A stretch of 64,000 nt of DNA from Candidatus Rhodoferax randersensis (GTDB lineage Bacteria > Pseudomonadota > Gammaproteobacteria > Burkholderiales > Burkholderiaceae_C): NCBI GenBank assembly GCA_016718155.1, contig JADKEH010000001.1:310001-374000 (forward strand), written 5' to 3'. The position numbers were made by a program, and so were the translations under genes. The first letter of the stretch is position 1. Each line of letters begins with the position of its first letter. Positions 9,577 to 18,968 of this stretch are shown piece by piece. The notes under the pieces were generated by a model. The model worked only from the letters and a program-made list of their open reading frames with translations. It was not told where the DNA came from and did no database searches.

Positions 9577-10943
9577 TCACTTGGAGGCCGGTGCCACCGC
9601 AGTCGCGACCGTGCAGGTCTTGCTGGCCACGTGGTGTTCGAATTCATGACGGAAATGCTTGATCATGGCGCGCACCGGCATGGCCGCGGCGTCGCCCAGC
9701 GCGCAAATGGTGCGGCCCATGATGCTCTCGGCCACGTTGTCGAGCAGGTCCATGTCGGCCGCCCGTCCCTTGCCGTCTCGATCCGGTCGACCACGCGCGA
9801 CAGCCAACCCGTGCCCTCGCGGCACGGCGTGCACTGGCCACAGGACTCGTGCATGTAGAAGTAGCTCAAGCGTTGCAGCGCCTTGACCATGCAACGACTG
9901 TCGTCCATCACGATGACCGCGCCCGAGCCGAGCATGGAGCCGGCCTTGGCAATCGAGTCGTAGTCCATGGTGCAGGCCATCATGATGTCGGCCGGCAGCA
10001 CCGGCGACGACGAGCCGCCCGGAATCACCGCCTTGAGCTGGCGCCCCTTGCGCACGCCACCGGCGAGTTCGAGCAATTTGGGAAACGGCGTGCCCAGCGG
10101 AACTTCGTAATTGCCGGGGCGCTCGACGTCGCCGCTGACCGAGTAGATCTTGGTGCCGCCATTGTTGGGTTTGCCGCAGGCCAGGTAGGCCGCCCCGCCG
10201 TTGCGGATGATCCACGGCACCGCAGCAAAGGTCTCGGTGTTGTTGATGGTGGTGGGCTTGCCGTACAGGCCAAAGCTGGCCGGGAACGGCGGCTTGAAGC
10301 GGGGCTGGCCCTTCTTGCCTTCGAGCGACTCCAGCAGCGCGGTTTCTTCGCCGCAAATGTAGGCGCCAAAGCCATGCGCCGCGTGCAACTGGAAGCTGAA
10401 GCTGCTGCCCAGGATGGCATCGCCCAGGTAGCCGGCGGCACGCGCCTCTTCCAGCGCGGCTTCAAAGCGATCGTAGGCCGAGAAGATTTCGCCGTGAATG
10501 TAGTTGTAGCCGACCGTGATGCCCATCGCGTAAGCGGCAATGATCATGCCCTCGATCACGATGTGCGGGTTGTACATCAGGATGTCGCGGTCCTTGCAGG
10601 TGCCGGGCTCACCCTCGTCCGAATTGCAGACCAGGTACTTCTGGCCCGGGAACTGGCGCGGCATGAAGCTCCACTTCAGGCCGGTGGGAAAGCCCGCGCC
10701 GCCGCGGCCGCGCAGGCCCGACTCCTTGACGGTGGCGATCACCTGATCCTGTGTCAGCGCCTCGGCGCCATCCAGGCCCAGCACTTTGCGTAGCGCCTGG
10801 TAGCCACCACGCGCCTCATAGTCCTTGAGTTGCCAGTTTTGGCCATTGAGTCCGGCATAAATTTGCGGCTCGATATGGCGATCATGAAAGCAGGTCTGCA
10901 CGCCGGTGGCGGCAAACTGGGCCAGCACTTGCTGCGCGTTCAT
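9577..10943 (-). CDS. nuoF: NADH-quinone oxidoreductase subunit F, broken by a one-base frameshift
   Basis: This is the FMN- and NADH-binding subunit with cluster N3, which starts electron transfer in complex I. From the ATG at 10943 (MNAQQVLAQFAATG) the frame shows the FMN/NADH loop RGRGGAGFPTGLKW and the cluster motif SCGQCTPCREG. After ...VVDRIET the match moves to another frame: GKGRAADMDLLDNVAESIM, then the last cluster Cys in TICALGDAAAMPV, ending at 9577. One g is missing from an expected ggg run near 9773-9774. All other nuo genes are intact, so a base-call error is the simplest reading. Restored length would be about 455 residues. The start overlaps the nuoE stop by 4 bp. Confidence 0.93.
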
Positions 10944-11437
10944 CGTGTGCCCCCTGACGAAGCCGAGCGCAAGCCATCGACCAGTTGGTCGAGCTTCTCT
11001 TCGCTCATGAAACTGCACATGGCGCGGTCGTTGACCAGCATCACCGGGGAGTCGGCGCAGGCGCCCAGGCATTCGCTTTGCTGCAGCGTGAACAAGCCAT
11101 CGGCCGTGGTCTCGCCCATGCGCACACCCAGCTTCTTCTCCAGGTAGTGCAGTGCGGTCTGCCCGTCGCGCAACTGGCAAGGCAGATTGGTGCAGACGTT
11201 GAGCTTGTACTTGCCGCACTCGTGCTGGCTGTACATGTTGTAGAAAGTGGTGACTTCGTGCACGGCCATCGGCGCCATGCCCAGGTAGGCCGCCACATCG
11301 CGCTCTGCGTCGGTGCTGACAAAGCCCTGCTCCTGCTGAACGATCGCCAGACAAGCCATCACCGCTGACTGCGCCTGCTCGGCCGGGTATTTGGCCACTT
11401 CGCGGGCGAAGCGCGCCTTGGTACTTTCAGAGATCAT
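10940..11437 (-). CDS. nuoE: NADH-quinone oxidoreductase subunit E, [2Fe-2S]
   Basis: This 165-residue thioredoxin-like subunit carries cluster N1a next to the NuoF flavin. The four ligands are in the family pattern: Cys82 and Cys87 (NVCTNLPCQL), and Cys123 and Cys127 (SECLGAC). Length is typical. ATG at 11437 overlaps the nuoD stop by 4 bp, and its own stop overlaps the nuoF start, which suggests a translationally coupled D-E-F block. Confidence 0.97.
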   Translation of the reverse strand: MISESTKARFAREVAKYPAEQAQSAVMACLAIVQQEQGFVSTDAERDVAAYLGMAPMAVHEVTTFYNMYSQHECGKYKLNVCTNLPCQLRDGQTALHYLEKKLGVRMGETTADGLFTLQQSECLGACADSPVMLVNDRAMCSFMSEEKLDQLVDGLRSASSGGTR

Positions 11438-12687
11438 CGGTCAATCTCTCCAAACACAATGTCCATGGTGCCGATGATGGACACCGCATCGGCGATCATG
11501 TGACCGCTGGCCAACTCGTTGAGGCCGGCCAAATGGGCAAAGCCTGGCGGCCGGATCTTGAGCCGGTAGGGCTTGTTGGCGCCGTCACTGACCAGGTAGA
11601 TGCCAAACTCGCCCTTGGGGTGCTCCACCGCCGCATAGGCCTCGCCTTCTGGCACATGAAAGCCCTCGGTAAAGAGCTTGAAGTGGTGAATCAGCTCTTC
11701 CATGTTGGACTTCATGGATTCGCGATCCGGCGGCGCCACCTTGTGGTTGTCGGTGATCACCGGGCCCGGGTTCACGCGCAACCAGTCGATGCACTGCTTG
11801 ATGATGCGGTTGGACTGCTTCATCTCCTCCATGCGCACCAGATAGCGGTCATACACGTCGCCGGTCTTGCCCACGGGGATGTCGAAGTCCAGGCGGTCGT
11901 ACACGTCATAGGGCTGCTTCTTGCGAAGATCCCAGGCCACACCCGAGCCGCGCAGCATGGGGCCGGTGAAGCCCATGTTCAGCGCGCGCTCCGGTGTCAC
12001 GACTGCGATGTCCACCGTGCGCTGCTTCCAGATGCGGTTCTCGGTCAGCAGGGTGTGGTACTCAGCCAGGTAGCCAGGAAAGCGCTGGGTGAAATCCTCA
12101 ATGAAATCGAGCAGAGAGCCGCTGCGATTTTTGTTGATCTGGTCAAGCGACTTGGCACTGCGCACCTTGCTGGTCTTGTGTTGCGGCATGCTGTCGGGCA
12201 GGTCGCGGTACACACCGCCAGGGCGGAAATAGGCGGCATGCATGCGCGCCCCGCTGGCGGCCTCGTACATGTCAAACAGGTCTTCGCGCTCGCGAAAGGT
12301 GTAAATCAGGATGGTCGAGCTGCCGCAGTCGTTGCCGTGCGAACCCAGCCACATCAGATGGTTGAGCAAGCGAGTGATCTCCGCGTACATCACGCGGATG
12401 TACTGGGCACGAATCGGCACCTCGATGCCAAGCAGCTTCTCGATCGCTAAGCAGTAGGCGTGCTCGTTGCACATCATCGAGACGTAGTCCAGCCGGTCCA
12501 TGTAGGGCAGCGCCTGGATGTAGGTCTTGCTCTCGGCCAGTTTCTCCGTGGCGCGGTGCAAGAGGCCAATGTGCGGGTCCGCCCGCTGGATCACCTCGCC
12601 GTCGAGCTCCAGTACCAAGCGCAGCACGCCGTGCGCGGCGGGGTGCTGGGGTCCAAAGTTGAGGGTGTAATTCTTGATGTCAGCCAT
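11434..12687 (-). CDS. nuoD: NADH-quinone oxidoreductase subunit D (49-kDa type)
   Basis: This 417-residue subunit, related to the large subunit of [NiFe] hydrogenases, helps form the quinone site with NuoB and NuoH. It starts MADIKNYTLNFGPQHPAAHG, the family N-terminal signature with the quinone-site His. Further segments are VRAQYIRVMYAEITRLLNHL-like text and GMLRGSGV-type text (TGPMLRGSGVAWDLR). NuoC and NuoD are separate genes here, not fused as in E. coli. ATG at 12687. Confidence 0.97.
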   Translation of the reverse strand: MADIKNYTLNFGPQHPAAHGVLRLVLELDGEVIQRADPHIGLLHRATEKLAESKTYIQALPYMDRLDYVSMMCNEHAYCLAIEKLLGIEVPIRAQYIRVMYAEITRLLNHLMWLGSHGNDCGSSTILIYTFREREDLFDMYEAASGARMHAAYFRPGGVYRDLPDSMPQHKTSKVRSAKSLDQINKNRSGSLLDFIEDFTQRFPGYLAEYHTLLTENRIWKQRTVDIAVVTPERALNMGFTGPMLRGSGVAWDLRKKQPYDVYDRLDFDIPVGKTGDVYDRYLVRMEEMKQSNRIIKQCIDWLRVNPGPVITDNHKVAPPDRESMKSNMEELIHHFKLFTEGFHVPEGEAYAAVEHPKGEFGIYLVSDGANKPYRLKIRPPGFAHLAGLNELASGHMIADAVSIIGTMDIVFGEIDR

Positions 12688-12699
12688 GTCCAGCTTCGC

Positions 12700-13308
12700 C
12701 TAGTGCAGGCCCCCGTAGTTGTCCTCGCGAATGATGCGCGGCGTGATCTCGCGCGGCTCAATCGTGACGGGCTGGTAGATCACCCGTTTTTGCTCGGTGT
12801 CGTAGCGCATCTCGACGTGGCCGCTGGTCGGGAAGTCCTTGCGGAAAGGGTGTCCAATGAAACCGTAGTCGGTCAGAATGCGGCGCAGGTCGGGGTGCCC
12901 CTCAAACACGATGCCGAACAGGTCGAAGGCCTCGCGTTCGAACCAGTTGACGGAATTCCATACGTCGATGATGGAATCCAGCACCGGGAAATCGTCATCC
13001 TGCGCGAACACCTTGAGGCGAACCCGCTGATTCAGGCTGACCGACAGCAGATGCACCACCACGCAGAAGCGCGCGCCCTCGTAGACACCTTCGCCATAGC
13101 TCGAATAGTCGACACCACAAAGGTCGAGCGCCTGCTCGAACGCACAGCCGGGCGCGTCGCGCAGGATGCGCGCGGCCGCCAGATAGTCCTGCGCAGCCAC
13201 CACCAGTGTGACCTCACCCAGACTGACCTTGATACTCTTGACCCTGTCACCCAGCGCCGCAACGATCGCTGCCTGGGTGGTCTCGGGGCTCACTGCAAAT
13301 TGGGTCAT
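12700..13308 (-). CDS. nuoC: NADH-quinone oxidoreductase subunit C (30-kDa type)
   Basis: This 202-residue peripheral-arm subunit holds NuoD. The C-terminal signature is present: WFEREAFDLFGIVFEGHPDL and RILTDYGFIGHPFRKDFP. The frame is open 58 codons upstream over nuoB sequence. The ATG at 13308 (MTQFAVSPETTQAA) gives the family length and a 10-bp gap to nuoB. Confidence 0.97.
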   Translation of the reverse strand: MTQFAVSPETTQAAIVAALGDRVKSIKVSLGEVTLVVAAQDYLAAARILRDAPGCAFEQALDLCGVDYSSYGEGVYEGARFCVVVHLLSVSLNQRVRLKVFAQDDDFPVLDSIIDVWNSVNWFEREAFDLFGIVFEGHPDLRRILTDYGFIGHPFRKDFPTSGHVEMRYDTEQKRVIYQPVTIEPREITPRIIREDNYGGLH

Positions 13309-13318
13309 CGCGTTTCCC

Positions 13319-13798
13319 TCAAACCCGCGCAATCGTCTGGGTGCGACGAATCTTGCTCTGCAACTGGATGATGCCGTAGAGCAGCGCTTCCGCGGTTGGC
13401 GGACAACCGGGCACATAGACATCGACCGGCACCACGCGATCACAACCACGCACCACCGAATAACTGTAGTGGTAGTAGCCACCGCCGTTGGCGCAGGAAC
13501 CCATGCTCAGCACCCAGCGTGGCTCGGACATCTGGTCATAGACCTTGCGCAGGGCCGGCGCCATCTTGTTGCACAAAGTACCCGCCACAATCATGAGATC
13601 GGACTGGCGCGGACTGGCACGGAACACCTCGGCACCGAAGCGGCTGATGTCGTAGCGGGCGGTGGCCGCATGCATCATTTCGACCGCGCAACAGGCCAGG
13701 CCGAAGGTCATGGGCCACACCGAGCCGGTCTTGGCCCAGTTCATCACCGAGTCGTAACTCGTGGTGACGAAACCTTCCTTGAGAACACCTTCAATCAT
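13319..13798 (-). CDS. nuoB: NADH-quinone oxidoreductase subunit B, cluster N2
   Basis: This 159-residue subunit holds the terminal [4Fe-4S] cluster N2, which reduces quinone. The tandem cysteines Cys36-Cys37 (FGLACCAVEMM), Cys102 (GSCANGGG) and Cys132 (PGCPPTAEAL) form the expected ligand set. ATG at 13798 lies 3 bp after the nuoA stop. Length is normal. Confidence 0.97.
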   Translation of the reverse strand: MIEGVLKEGFVTTSYDSVMNWAKTGSVWPMTFGLACCAVEMMHAATARYDISRFGAEVFRASPRQSDLMIVAGTLCNKMAPALRKVYDQMSEPRWVLSMGSCANGGGYYHYSYSVVRGCDRVVPVDVYVPGCPPTAEALLYGIIQLQSKIRRTQTIARV

Positions 13799-13801
13799 TC
13801 A

Positions 13802-14161
13802 CTACTCCCAGTCCAGGGCGCCCTTGCGCCACATGTACACAAAGCCAATGGTCAGCACGGCCACGAACTCCAGGCCGATCAGGAAGCCGAACATGCCGAG
13901 CTCTTTCAGCGCCACGGCCCAGGGAAACAGGAACGCAGTTTCCAGGTCAAACAGGATGAACAGGATCGCAACCAGGTAGTAACGAACGTCAAACTTCATG
14001 CGCGCGTCTTCGAAGGCTTCGAAGCCGCATTCGTAAGGAGAGTTTTTGGCCGGGTCTGGTCGATTGGGACCAAGGATGTAGCCGATCACTTGGGGGGCAA
14101 TCCCCACCGCGATACCGACCAAGATGAACAATAGGACAGGCAGGTACTGATCAAGGTTCAT
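13802..14161 (-). CDS. nuoA: NADH-quinone oxidoreductase subunit A
   Basis: This 119-residue membrane subunit has three helices and the conserved loop YECGFEAFEDARMKFDVRYY between helices 1 and 2. The frame is open to 14215, but ATG at 14161 (MNLDQYLPVLLFILVG) fits the family. It is the first nuo gene. The tRNA-Leu gene lies only 59 bp upstream, so the operon is probably transcribed through or from the secG/tRNA region. No separate promoter could be read with confidence. Confidence 0.96.
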   Translation of the reverse strand: MNLDQYLPVLLFILVGIAVGIAPQVIGYILGPNRPDPAKNSPYECGFEAFEDARMKFDVRYYLVAILFILFDLETAFLFPWAVALKELGMFGFLIGLEFVAVLTIGFVYMWRKGALDWE

Positions 14162-14220
14162 CGCTGGATTCTGATTGAATTGTTCGCCTGGTGCATTGAT
14201 CTGCAACAAGTACATTAATC

Positions 14221-14305
14221 TGGTGCCGTCGGCGAGACTCGAACTCGCACAGCTTTCGCCACTACCCCCTCAAGATAGCGTGTCTACCAATTTCACCACG
14301 ACGGC
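14221..14305 (-). tRNA. tRNA-Leu (anticodon GAG)
   Basis: The minus strand folds as a class II tRNA. The acceptor is GCCGTCG/CGACGGC with an encoded A-CCA end. The D-arm has GGTGAAATTGGTAGACACG, the anticodon stem is CTATC/GGTAG with loop TTGAGGG (anticodon GAG), there is a variable arm, and the T-loop is GTTCGAGTC. Its place between secG and nuoA is common in Burkholderiales. Confidence 0.96.
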
Positions 14306-14423
14306 ATTTCTCAGAAGCCCGGTCAGCGTGCGAAACTTTGCGGTTTCAGCCTTCCAGACAGGCTTAGAGTTTACCCTGAATTCGCCACTGTTTCGGGAAG
14401 CAACAGCGCAAATTCACACCCTA

Positions 14424-14786
14424 TCACTTGGTCGGGATTTGTGCTGCGCCGGAGGCTGGCACGGCGGGGGCAACCGGTACCACGGCAGGGGCTGCGGGTG
14501 CACTGCTGGCCGCCCCTTCCAACACACTGCCACTGCTTACCGGACGCAAGTTTCCAAAGTAGGCCAGGGCCAATGTCGAGACAAAAAACACGGTGGCCAA
14601 CACCGCCGTGGTACGTGACAGGAAATTGGCACTGCCACTGGCGCCAAACAGGCTGCCCGACCCACCGCTGCCAAATGCCGCACCCATGTCAGCGCCCTTG
14701 CCGTGCTGCACCAGAATCAATCCAATCATGGCAATGGCCGAAATCATCTGCGTCGCCAGCAACAGGTTCAACAAAAATCCACTCAT
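14424..14786 (-). CDS. secG: Preprotein translocase subunit SecG
   Basis: This 120-residue inner-membrane protein assists SecYE in protein export. Two hydrophobic helices flank the family loop GLILVQHGKGADMGAAFGSG, and the second is followed by an Ala/Pro-rich cytoplasmic tail typical of betaproteobacteria. ATG at 14786 was chosen because an AGGAG lies 7 bp upstream; a TTG one codon earlier is unlikely. It follows tpiA on the same strand with a 37-bp gap. Confidence 0.95.
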   Translation of the reverse strand: MSGFLLNLLLATQMISAIAMIGLILVQHGKGADMGAAFGSGGSGSLFGASGSANFLSRTTAVLATVFFVSTLALAYFGNLRPVSSGSVLEGAASSAPAAPAVVPVAPAVPASGAAQIPTK

Positions 14787-14823
14787 CAAATACTCCTAAA
14801 TATGTAGCAACGAGCCAAGTCTG

Positions 14824-15567
14824 TCAGGTTGTTGCAGCAATGATTGAAAGAAAATCAGGGGCCTTGAGCGAAGCACCACCAACCAGGCCGCCATCGATAT
14901 CGGGCTGCCCAAGCAGCTGCGCGGCGTTGGCGGCATTCATGCTGCCACCGTAGAGGATGTGAATGCGATCGGCCTGCGCCGAGGCCGCCTTGAGCTGCGC
15001 GCGCAGCACACCGTGCACCTGCTGCGCTTGCTCGGGGCTGGCGGTCTTGCCGGTGCCAATAGCCCACACCGGCTCATACGCCACCACGATCTCGCTGATG
15101 CAGTGCCCGTTTTCGTGAATCACGGCGGCCAACTGGCGTTTGACCACTTCTTCGGTCTTGCCCGCCTCTCGTTCCGCCAGGGTCTCGCCCACGCAGACGA
15201 TCGGCGTCACGCCGCTGGCCAACGCGGTCTTGGCCTTGGCCGCCACCAACTGGTCGGTCTCGCCGTGGTACTGCCGGCGCTCGGAGTGCCCCACGATCGC
15301 GTAGCGAACACCAAACTCCTTGAACATGGCGCCGCTGAGTTCGCCCGTGTAGGCACCCGACTCGTGCATCGAAATATCCTGGGCTCCGAGTTCGATGCGG
15401 CTACCCGCCACCAGGGTTTGCAGTTGCGCCAGGTACAGCGCGGGCACACACAGCGCGACTTCGCATGGCTGCGCGGGCAGGCCAGCCAGCAACGCCTTGA
15501 CCAGCGCCTCGTTGGCAGCCAGACTGCCGTTCATTTTCCAGTTACCCGCAATCAGTTTCTTCTTCAT
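14824..15567 (-). CDS. tpiA: Triosephosphate isomerase
   Basis: This 247-residue glycolytic enzyme interconverts dihydroxyacetone phosphate and glyceraldehyde 3-phosphate. Catalytic elements are visible: the Lys in AGNWKMNG (Lys11), the His in VGHSERR and the Glu in VAYEPVWAIGTGKTA, plus the phosphate loop LYGGSMN. ATG at 15567 overlaps the stop of the quinone oxidoreductase gene by 4 bp. Confidence 0.97.
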   Translation of the reverse strand: MKKKLIAGNWKMNGSLAANEALVKALLAGLPAQPCEVALCVPALYLAQLQTLVAGSRIELGAQDISMHESGAYTGELSGAMFKEFGVRYAIVGHSERRQYHGETDQLVAAKAKTALASGVTPIVCVGETLAEREAGKTEEVVKRQLAAVIHENGHCISEIVVAYEPVWAIGTGKTASPEQAQQVHGVLRAQLKAASAQADRIHILYGGSMNAANAAQLLGQPDIDGGLVGGASLKAPDFLSIIAATT

Positions 15568-16559
15568 GCTGCATCCCATGTCAAAACAATCTTGCCCACG
15601 TGCTGGTTCGACTCCATCAGTGCGTGTGCGCGGGCCGCATCAGCGGCGTCAAACGTGCTGTGGATCACCGGTTTGATGCGCCCAGCCTCGATCAACGGCC
15701 AGACCACACGGCGACAATCCTGCGCGATCGCGCCCTTGAAAGCAAGGGATCGCGGCCGCAAGGTCGAGCCCGTGACGGTGAGGCGCCGACGCAGCACCAG
15801 GCCCGCATTGAACTCACTCTTCACCCCGCCCTGCACGGCGATGATGACCAGTCGCCCGTCTTCAGCCAGGCACTCCACCTCGCGCGCCACATAGCTGCCA
15901 GCCACCATGTCCAGAATGACATCGACGCCCTTGCCCTGGGTCAGGCGCAGCACTTCATCCTTGAAATCCTGCGTCTTGTAATTGATGGCGTGGTCGGCAC
16001 CCAGCGCCAGGCAGGCCGCGCACTTGTCGTCGCTGCCGGCCGTCACCAGCACCGTGGCACCCAGTGCCCTGGCCAGTTGAATCGCCGTGACGCCAATACC
16101 GCTGGAGCCGCCTTGAATCAGCAAGGTCTCGCCAGCGCCCAGATGCGCACGGTCAAACACATTGCTCCAGACCGTGAAAACTGTCTCAGGCAGCGATGCC
16201 GCCTCAATGTCGGTCCAGCCCTTCGGGACCGGCAGACACTGCGCCGCCGGCGCCACACACCACTGCGCATAACCACCACCGGCCACCAGTGCGCAGACGC
16301 GGTCGCCCAGTTTCAGGCCGGCCTGCTCCATGGCAAGCGGATCGCCTTGCTCGATCACGCCTGCGACTTCCAGACCTGGAATATCCGAAGCCCCAGGCGG
16401 CACCGGATACAGCCCCATGCGCTGCAATACATCGGGGCGGTTCACGCCGCTGGCATACACGCGAATCAACACTTCACCTGCCGCCGCAACGGGCGCAGGC
16501 CGCTGCCCCAGACGCAACACGTCCGGTGCACCGGGAGCGGTGATTTCAATAGCTTTCAT
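15564..16559 (-). CDS. NAD(P)H-quinone oxidoreductase, zinc-independent MDR family (PIG3-like)
   Basis: This 331-residue medium-chain dehydrogenase/reductase has an N-terminal GroES-like fold (residues 1-130) and a Rossmann domain with LIQGGSSGIGVTAIQLA at about 145-162. The structural and catalytic zinc cysteines of alcohol dehydrogenases are absent, which places it in the quinone oxidoreductase branch. It probably reduces quinones or reactive carbonyls with NADPH. The exact substrate cannot be read. It lies between pnp and tpiA and overlaps tpiA by 4 bp. Confidence 0.9.
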   Translation of the reverse strand: MKAIEITAPGAPDVLRLGQRPAPVAAAGEVLIRVYASGVNRPDVLQRMGLYPVPPGASDIPGLEVAGVIEQGDPLAMEQAGLKLGDRVCALVAGGGYAQWCVAPAAQCLPVPKGWTDIEAASLPETVFTVWSNVFDRAHLGAGETLLIQGGSSGIGVTAIQLARALGATVLVTAGSDDKCAACLALGADHAINYKTQDFKDEVLRLTQGKGVDVILDMVAGSYVAREVECLAEDGRLVIIAVQGGVKSEFNAGLVLRRRLTVTGSTLRPRSLAFKGAIAQDCRRVVWPLIEAGRIKPVIHSTFDAADAARAHALMESNQHVGKIVLTWDAA

Positions 16560-16575
16560 GCGATGGTCCGAAGTA

Positions 16576-16611
16576 GTTTGAAAGCGCCGCCGGGAGGCAA
16601 CACCTTCAAAC
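16576..16611 (-). terminator. Inverted repeat after pnp, possible weak terminator or processing hairpin
   Basis: Arms gtttgaa (16576-16582) and ttcaaac (16605-16611) enclose a GC-rich loop, located 8 bp after the pnp stop. There is no clear T-run on the minus strand, so transcription may continue into the quinone oxidoreductase gene. Confidence 0.4.
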
Positions 16612-16618
16612 CATCAGC

Positions 16619-18742
16619 TTACTGCTGTTGCTGTTGCGACTGATCCTGACCGCGATCCAGCAGCGCCTTCATGGACAACTTGACGCGACCCTTCTCGTCG
16701 GTCTCCAGCACTTTGACCTTGATGATCTGGCCTTCCTTGAGATAGTCGGAGACCTTCTCGACACGTTCGTGTGCGATCTGGCTGATGTGCAACAGGCCGT
16801 CCTTGCCAGGCAGCAGATTGACCAGCGCACCAAAGTCCAGAATCTTCGTGATGGCACCCTCGTAAACCTTGCCGATTTCGACTTCAGCGGTGATCTGCTC
16901 GATGCGGCGCTTGGCTTCCTCGGCCTTGGCGGGATCGGTAGAGGCGATGGTGATGGTGCCGTCTTCCTCGATGTTGATCTGGGTGCCGGTTTCTTCGGTC
17001 AGCGCGCGGATCACCGAGCCGCCCTTGCCGATCACGTCACGGATCTTCTCGGGATTGATCTTCATGGTGAACAGACGCGGCGCGAAGTTGGACACTTCGG
17101 TCTTGGCTTCGGCCATCGCCTCTTGCATCTTGCCCAAAATGTGCATGCGGGCTTCCTTGGCCTGGGCCAAAGCCACTTGCATGATTTCCTTGGTGATGCC
17201 CTGGATCTTGATGTCCATCTGCAGCGCCGTGATGCCGTTGGTGGTACCGGCCACCTTGAAGTCCATGTCACCCAGGTGGTCTTCGTCACCCAAAATGTCG
17301 GTCAACACCGCAAAGCGGTTGTCTTCCTTGATCAGGCCCATGGCGATGCCGGCCACGTGCGCCTTCATGGGCACACCCGCATCCATCAGGGACAGGCAAC
17401 CACCGCACACGGAAGCCATGGAAGAAGAGCCATTGGACTCGGTCACTTCCGACACCACACGCATGGTGTAGGGGAAGTCTTCCTTGTTTGGCAATACGGC
17501 AATCAGCGCGCGCTTGGCCAGACGGCCGTGGCCGATTTCGCGGCGCTTGGGCGTGCCCACGCGACCGGTTTCGCCGGTGGCGAACGGAGGCATGTTGTAG
17601 TGCAGCATGAAGCGGTCTTCGTACTCGCCGGCCAGGGCGTCAATGCGCTGTGCATCGCGCTCGGTACCGAGGGTGGTTACGACCAGCGCTTGCGTTTCAC
17701 CACGGGTGAACAGGGCGGAGCCGTGCGTGCGGGGCAGCACGCCATTGCGGATTTCAATCGCGCGCACGGTGCGCGTGTCGCGGCCGTCGATGCGGGGCTC
17801 GCCAGCCAGAATCTGACCGCGCACGATCTTCGCTTCGATGTCAAACAGTAGGCCTTCGACCGCCACTGAATCAAATGCCACGCCGTCCAGTTTCAGATCG
17901 GCCATGACCACGGCGTAGGCTTCGCGGCAAGCGCGGGTACGCGCCTGCTTGTTGCGGATTTGGTAAGCCGCAACCAGCTTGTCTTTGGCAAGCGCATCGA
18001 TCTTGGCAATCAGGGCTTCGTTCTTGGCAGGTGCCTTCCAGTCCCAGACTGGTTTACCGGCGTCACGCACCAGCTCGTGGATGGCGTTGATGGCGACGTT
18101 GCCCTGCTCATGGCCAAACACCACGGCGCCCAACATGATTTCCTCGGACAGTTGCTGGGCTTCCGATTCGACCATCAGCACAGCGGCCTCCGTACCGGCA
18201 ACAACCAGGTCCATGACGGAGTCCTTGCGCTGGGTCTGCCCGGGGTTGAGCACGTATTCGCCGTTGATGTAACCCACGCGCGCGGCGCCAATTGGACCGC
18301 TGAACGGAATGCCGCTGATCGACAGCGCTGCGCTGACTGCAATCATGGCGGCGATGTCAGCGTCTACCTCGGGGTTCAGCGAAACAGTATGGATCACCAC
18401 GTGCACTTCGTTGAAAAAGCCCTCGGGAAACAGGGGACGAATTGGACGATCGATCAGGCGGCTCGTCAAGGTCTCGAACTCGCTGGGGCGGCCTTCGCGC
18501 TTGAAGAAGCTGCCAGGAATCTTGCCCGCAGCGTACGTTTTCTCAAGGTAGTCGACGGTCAGCGGAAAGAAGTCCTGGCCGGCCTTGCCTTCAGTCTTGG
18601 CGACCACGGTTGCCAGCACCACGGTACCGTCCATGTCCAGCAGCACGGCGCCGGTGGACTGACGCGCGATTTCGCCGGTTTCCATGGTGACCGTGTTCTG
18701 GCCCCACTGGAAGGTCTTGGTCACTTTGTTGAATATGCTCAT
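16619..18742 (-). CDS. pnp: Polyribonucleotide nucleotidyltransferase (PNPase)
   Basis: This 707-residue phosphorolytic 3'-5' exoribonuclease acts in mRNA decay, usually within the RNA degradosome. Two RNase PH cores are followed by a KH domain (about 550-615, with VIGKGGSVIRALTEETG) and an S1 domain (about 620-695, KVYEGAITKILDFGALVNLL). The tail ends in a short glutamine run. ATG at 18742 has AGGAG 7 bp upstream. The longer frame upstream is non-homologous. It lies downstream of rpsO, the classic order. Confidence 0.97.
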   Translation of the reverse strand: MSIFNKVTKTFQWGQNTVTMETGEIARQSTGAVLLDMDGTVVLATVVAKTEGKAGQDFFPLTVDYLEKTYAAGKIPGSFFKREGRPSEFETLTSRLIDRPIRPLFPEGFFNEVHVVIHTVSLNPEVDADIAAMIAVSAALSISGIPFSGPIGAARVGYINGEYVLNPGQTQRKDSVMDLVVAGTEAAVLMVESEAQQLSEEIMLGAVVFGHEQGNVAINAIHELVRDAGKPVWDWKAPAKNEALIAKIDALAKDKLVAAYQIRNKQARTRACREAYAVVMADLKLDGVAFDSVAVEGLLFDIEAKIVRGQILAGEPRIDGRDTRTVRAIEIRNGVLPRTHGSALFTRGETQALVVTTLGTERDAQRIDALAGEYEDRFMLHYNMPPFATGETGRVGTPKRREIGHGRLAKRALIAVLPNKEDFPYTMRVVSEVTESNGSSSMASVCGGCLSLMDAGVPMKAHVAGIAMGLIKEDNRFAVLTDILGDEDHLGDMDFKVAGTTNGITALQMDIKIQGITKEIMQVALAQAKEARMHILGKMQEAMAEAKTEVSNFAPRLFTMKINPEKIRDVIGKGGSVIRALTEETGTQINIEEDGTITIASTDPAKAEEAKRRIEQITAEVEIGKVYEGAITKILDFGALVNLLPGKDGLLHISQIAHERVEKVSDYLKEGQIIKVKVLETDEKGRVKLSMKALLDRGQDQSQQQQQ

Positions 18743-18917
18743 TGCTTTTCTCCTGGTCGTATTTGGGAGGTGCAGGCCACCCCACCTGAGCCCGGAAACA
18801 CGCCTCGCAGAACACGATGCCATTCCAGAGAATCTCGGGGTTCTTGCAGCAACCCCGATCGCCTTTGGAATGACACAGCTTCGCTCCGCTTGCGTACCTT
18901 CCGCTAAATAAACAACA

Positions 18918-18951
18918 AAGCGCCTGAGCTAGTCGACTAACTCAGGCGCTT
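18918..18951 (-). terminator. Rho-independent terminator after rpsO
   Basis: Perfect 11-bp arms aagcgcctgag (18918-18928) and ctcaggcgctt (18941-18951) with a 12-base loop. On the minus strand they are followed by TGTTGTTTATTT. It lies 17 bp after the rpsO stop and before pnp. In E. coli the same spot separates rpsO from pnp with partial readthrough. Confidence 0.85.
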
Positions 18952-18968
18952 CTCATTCGTGGGGCCGA

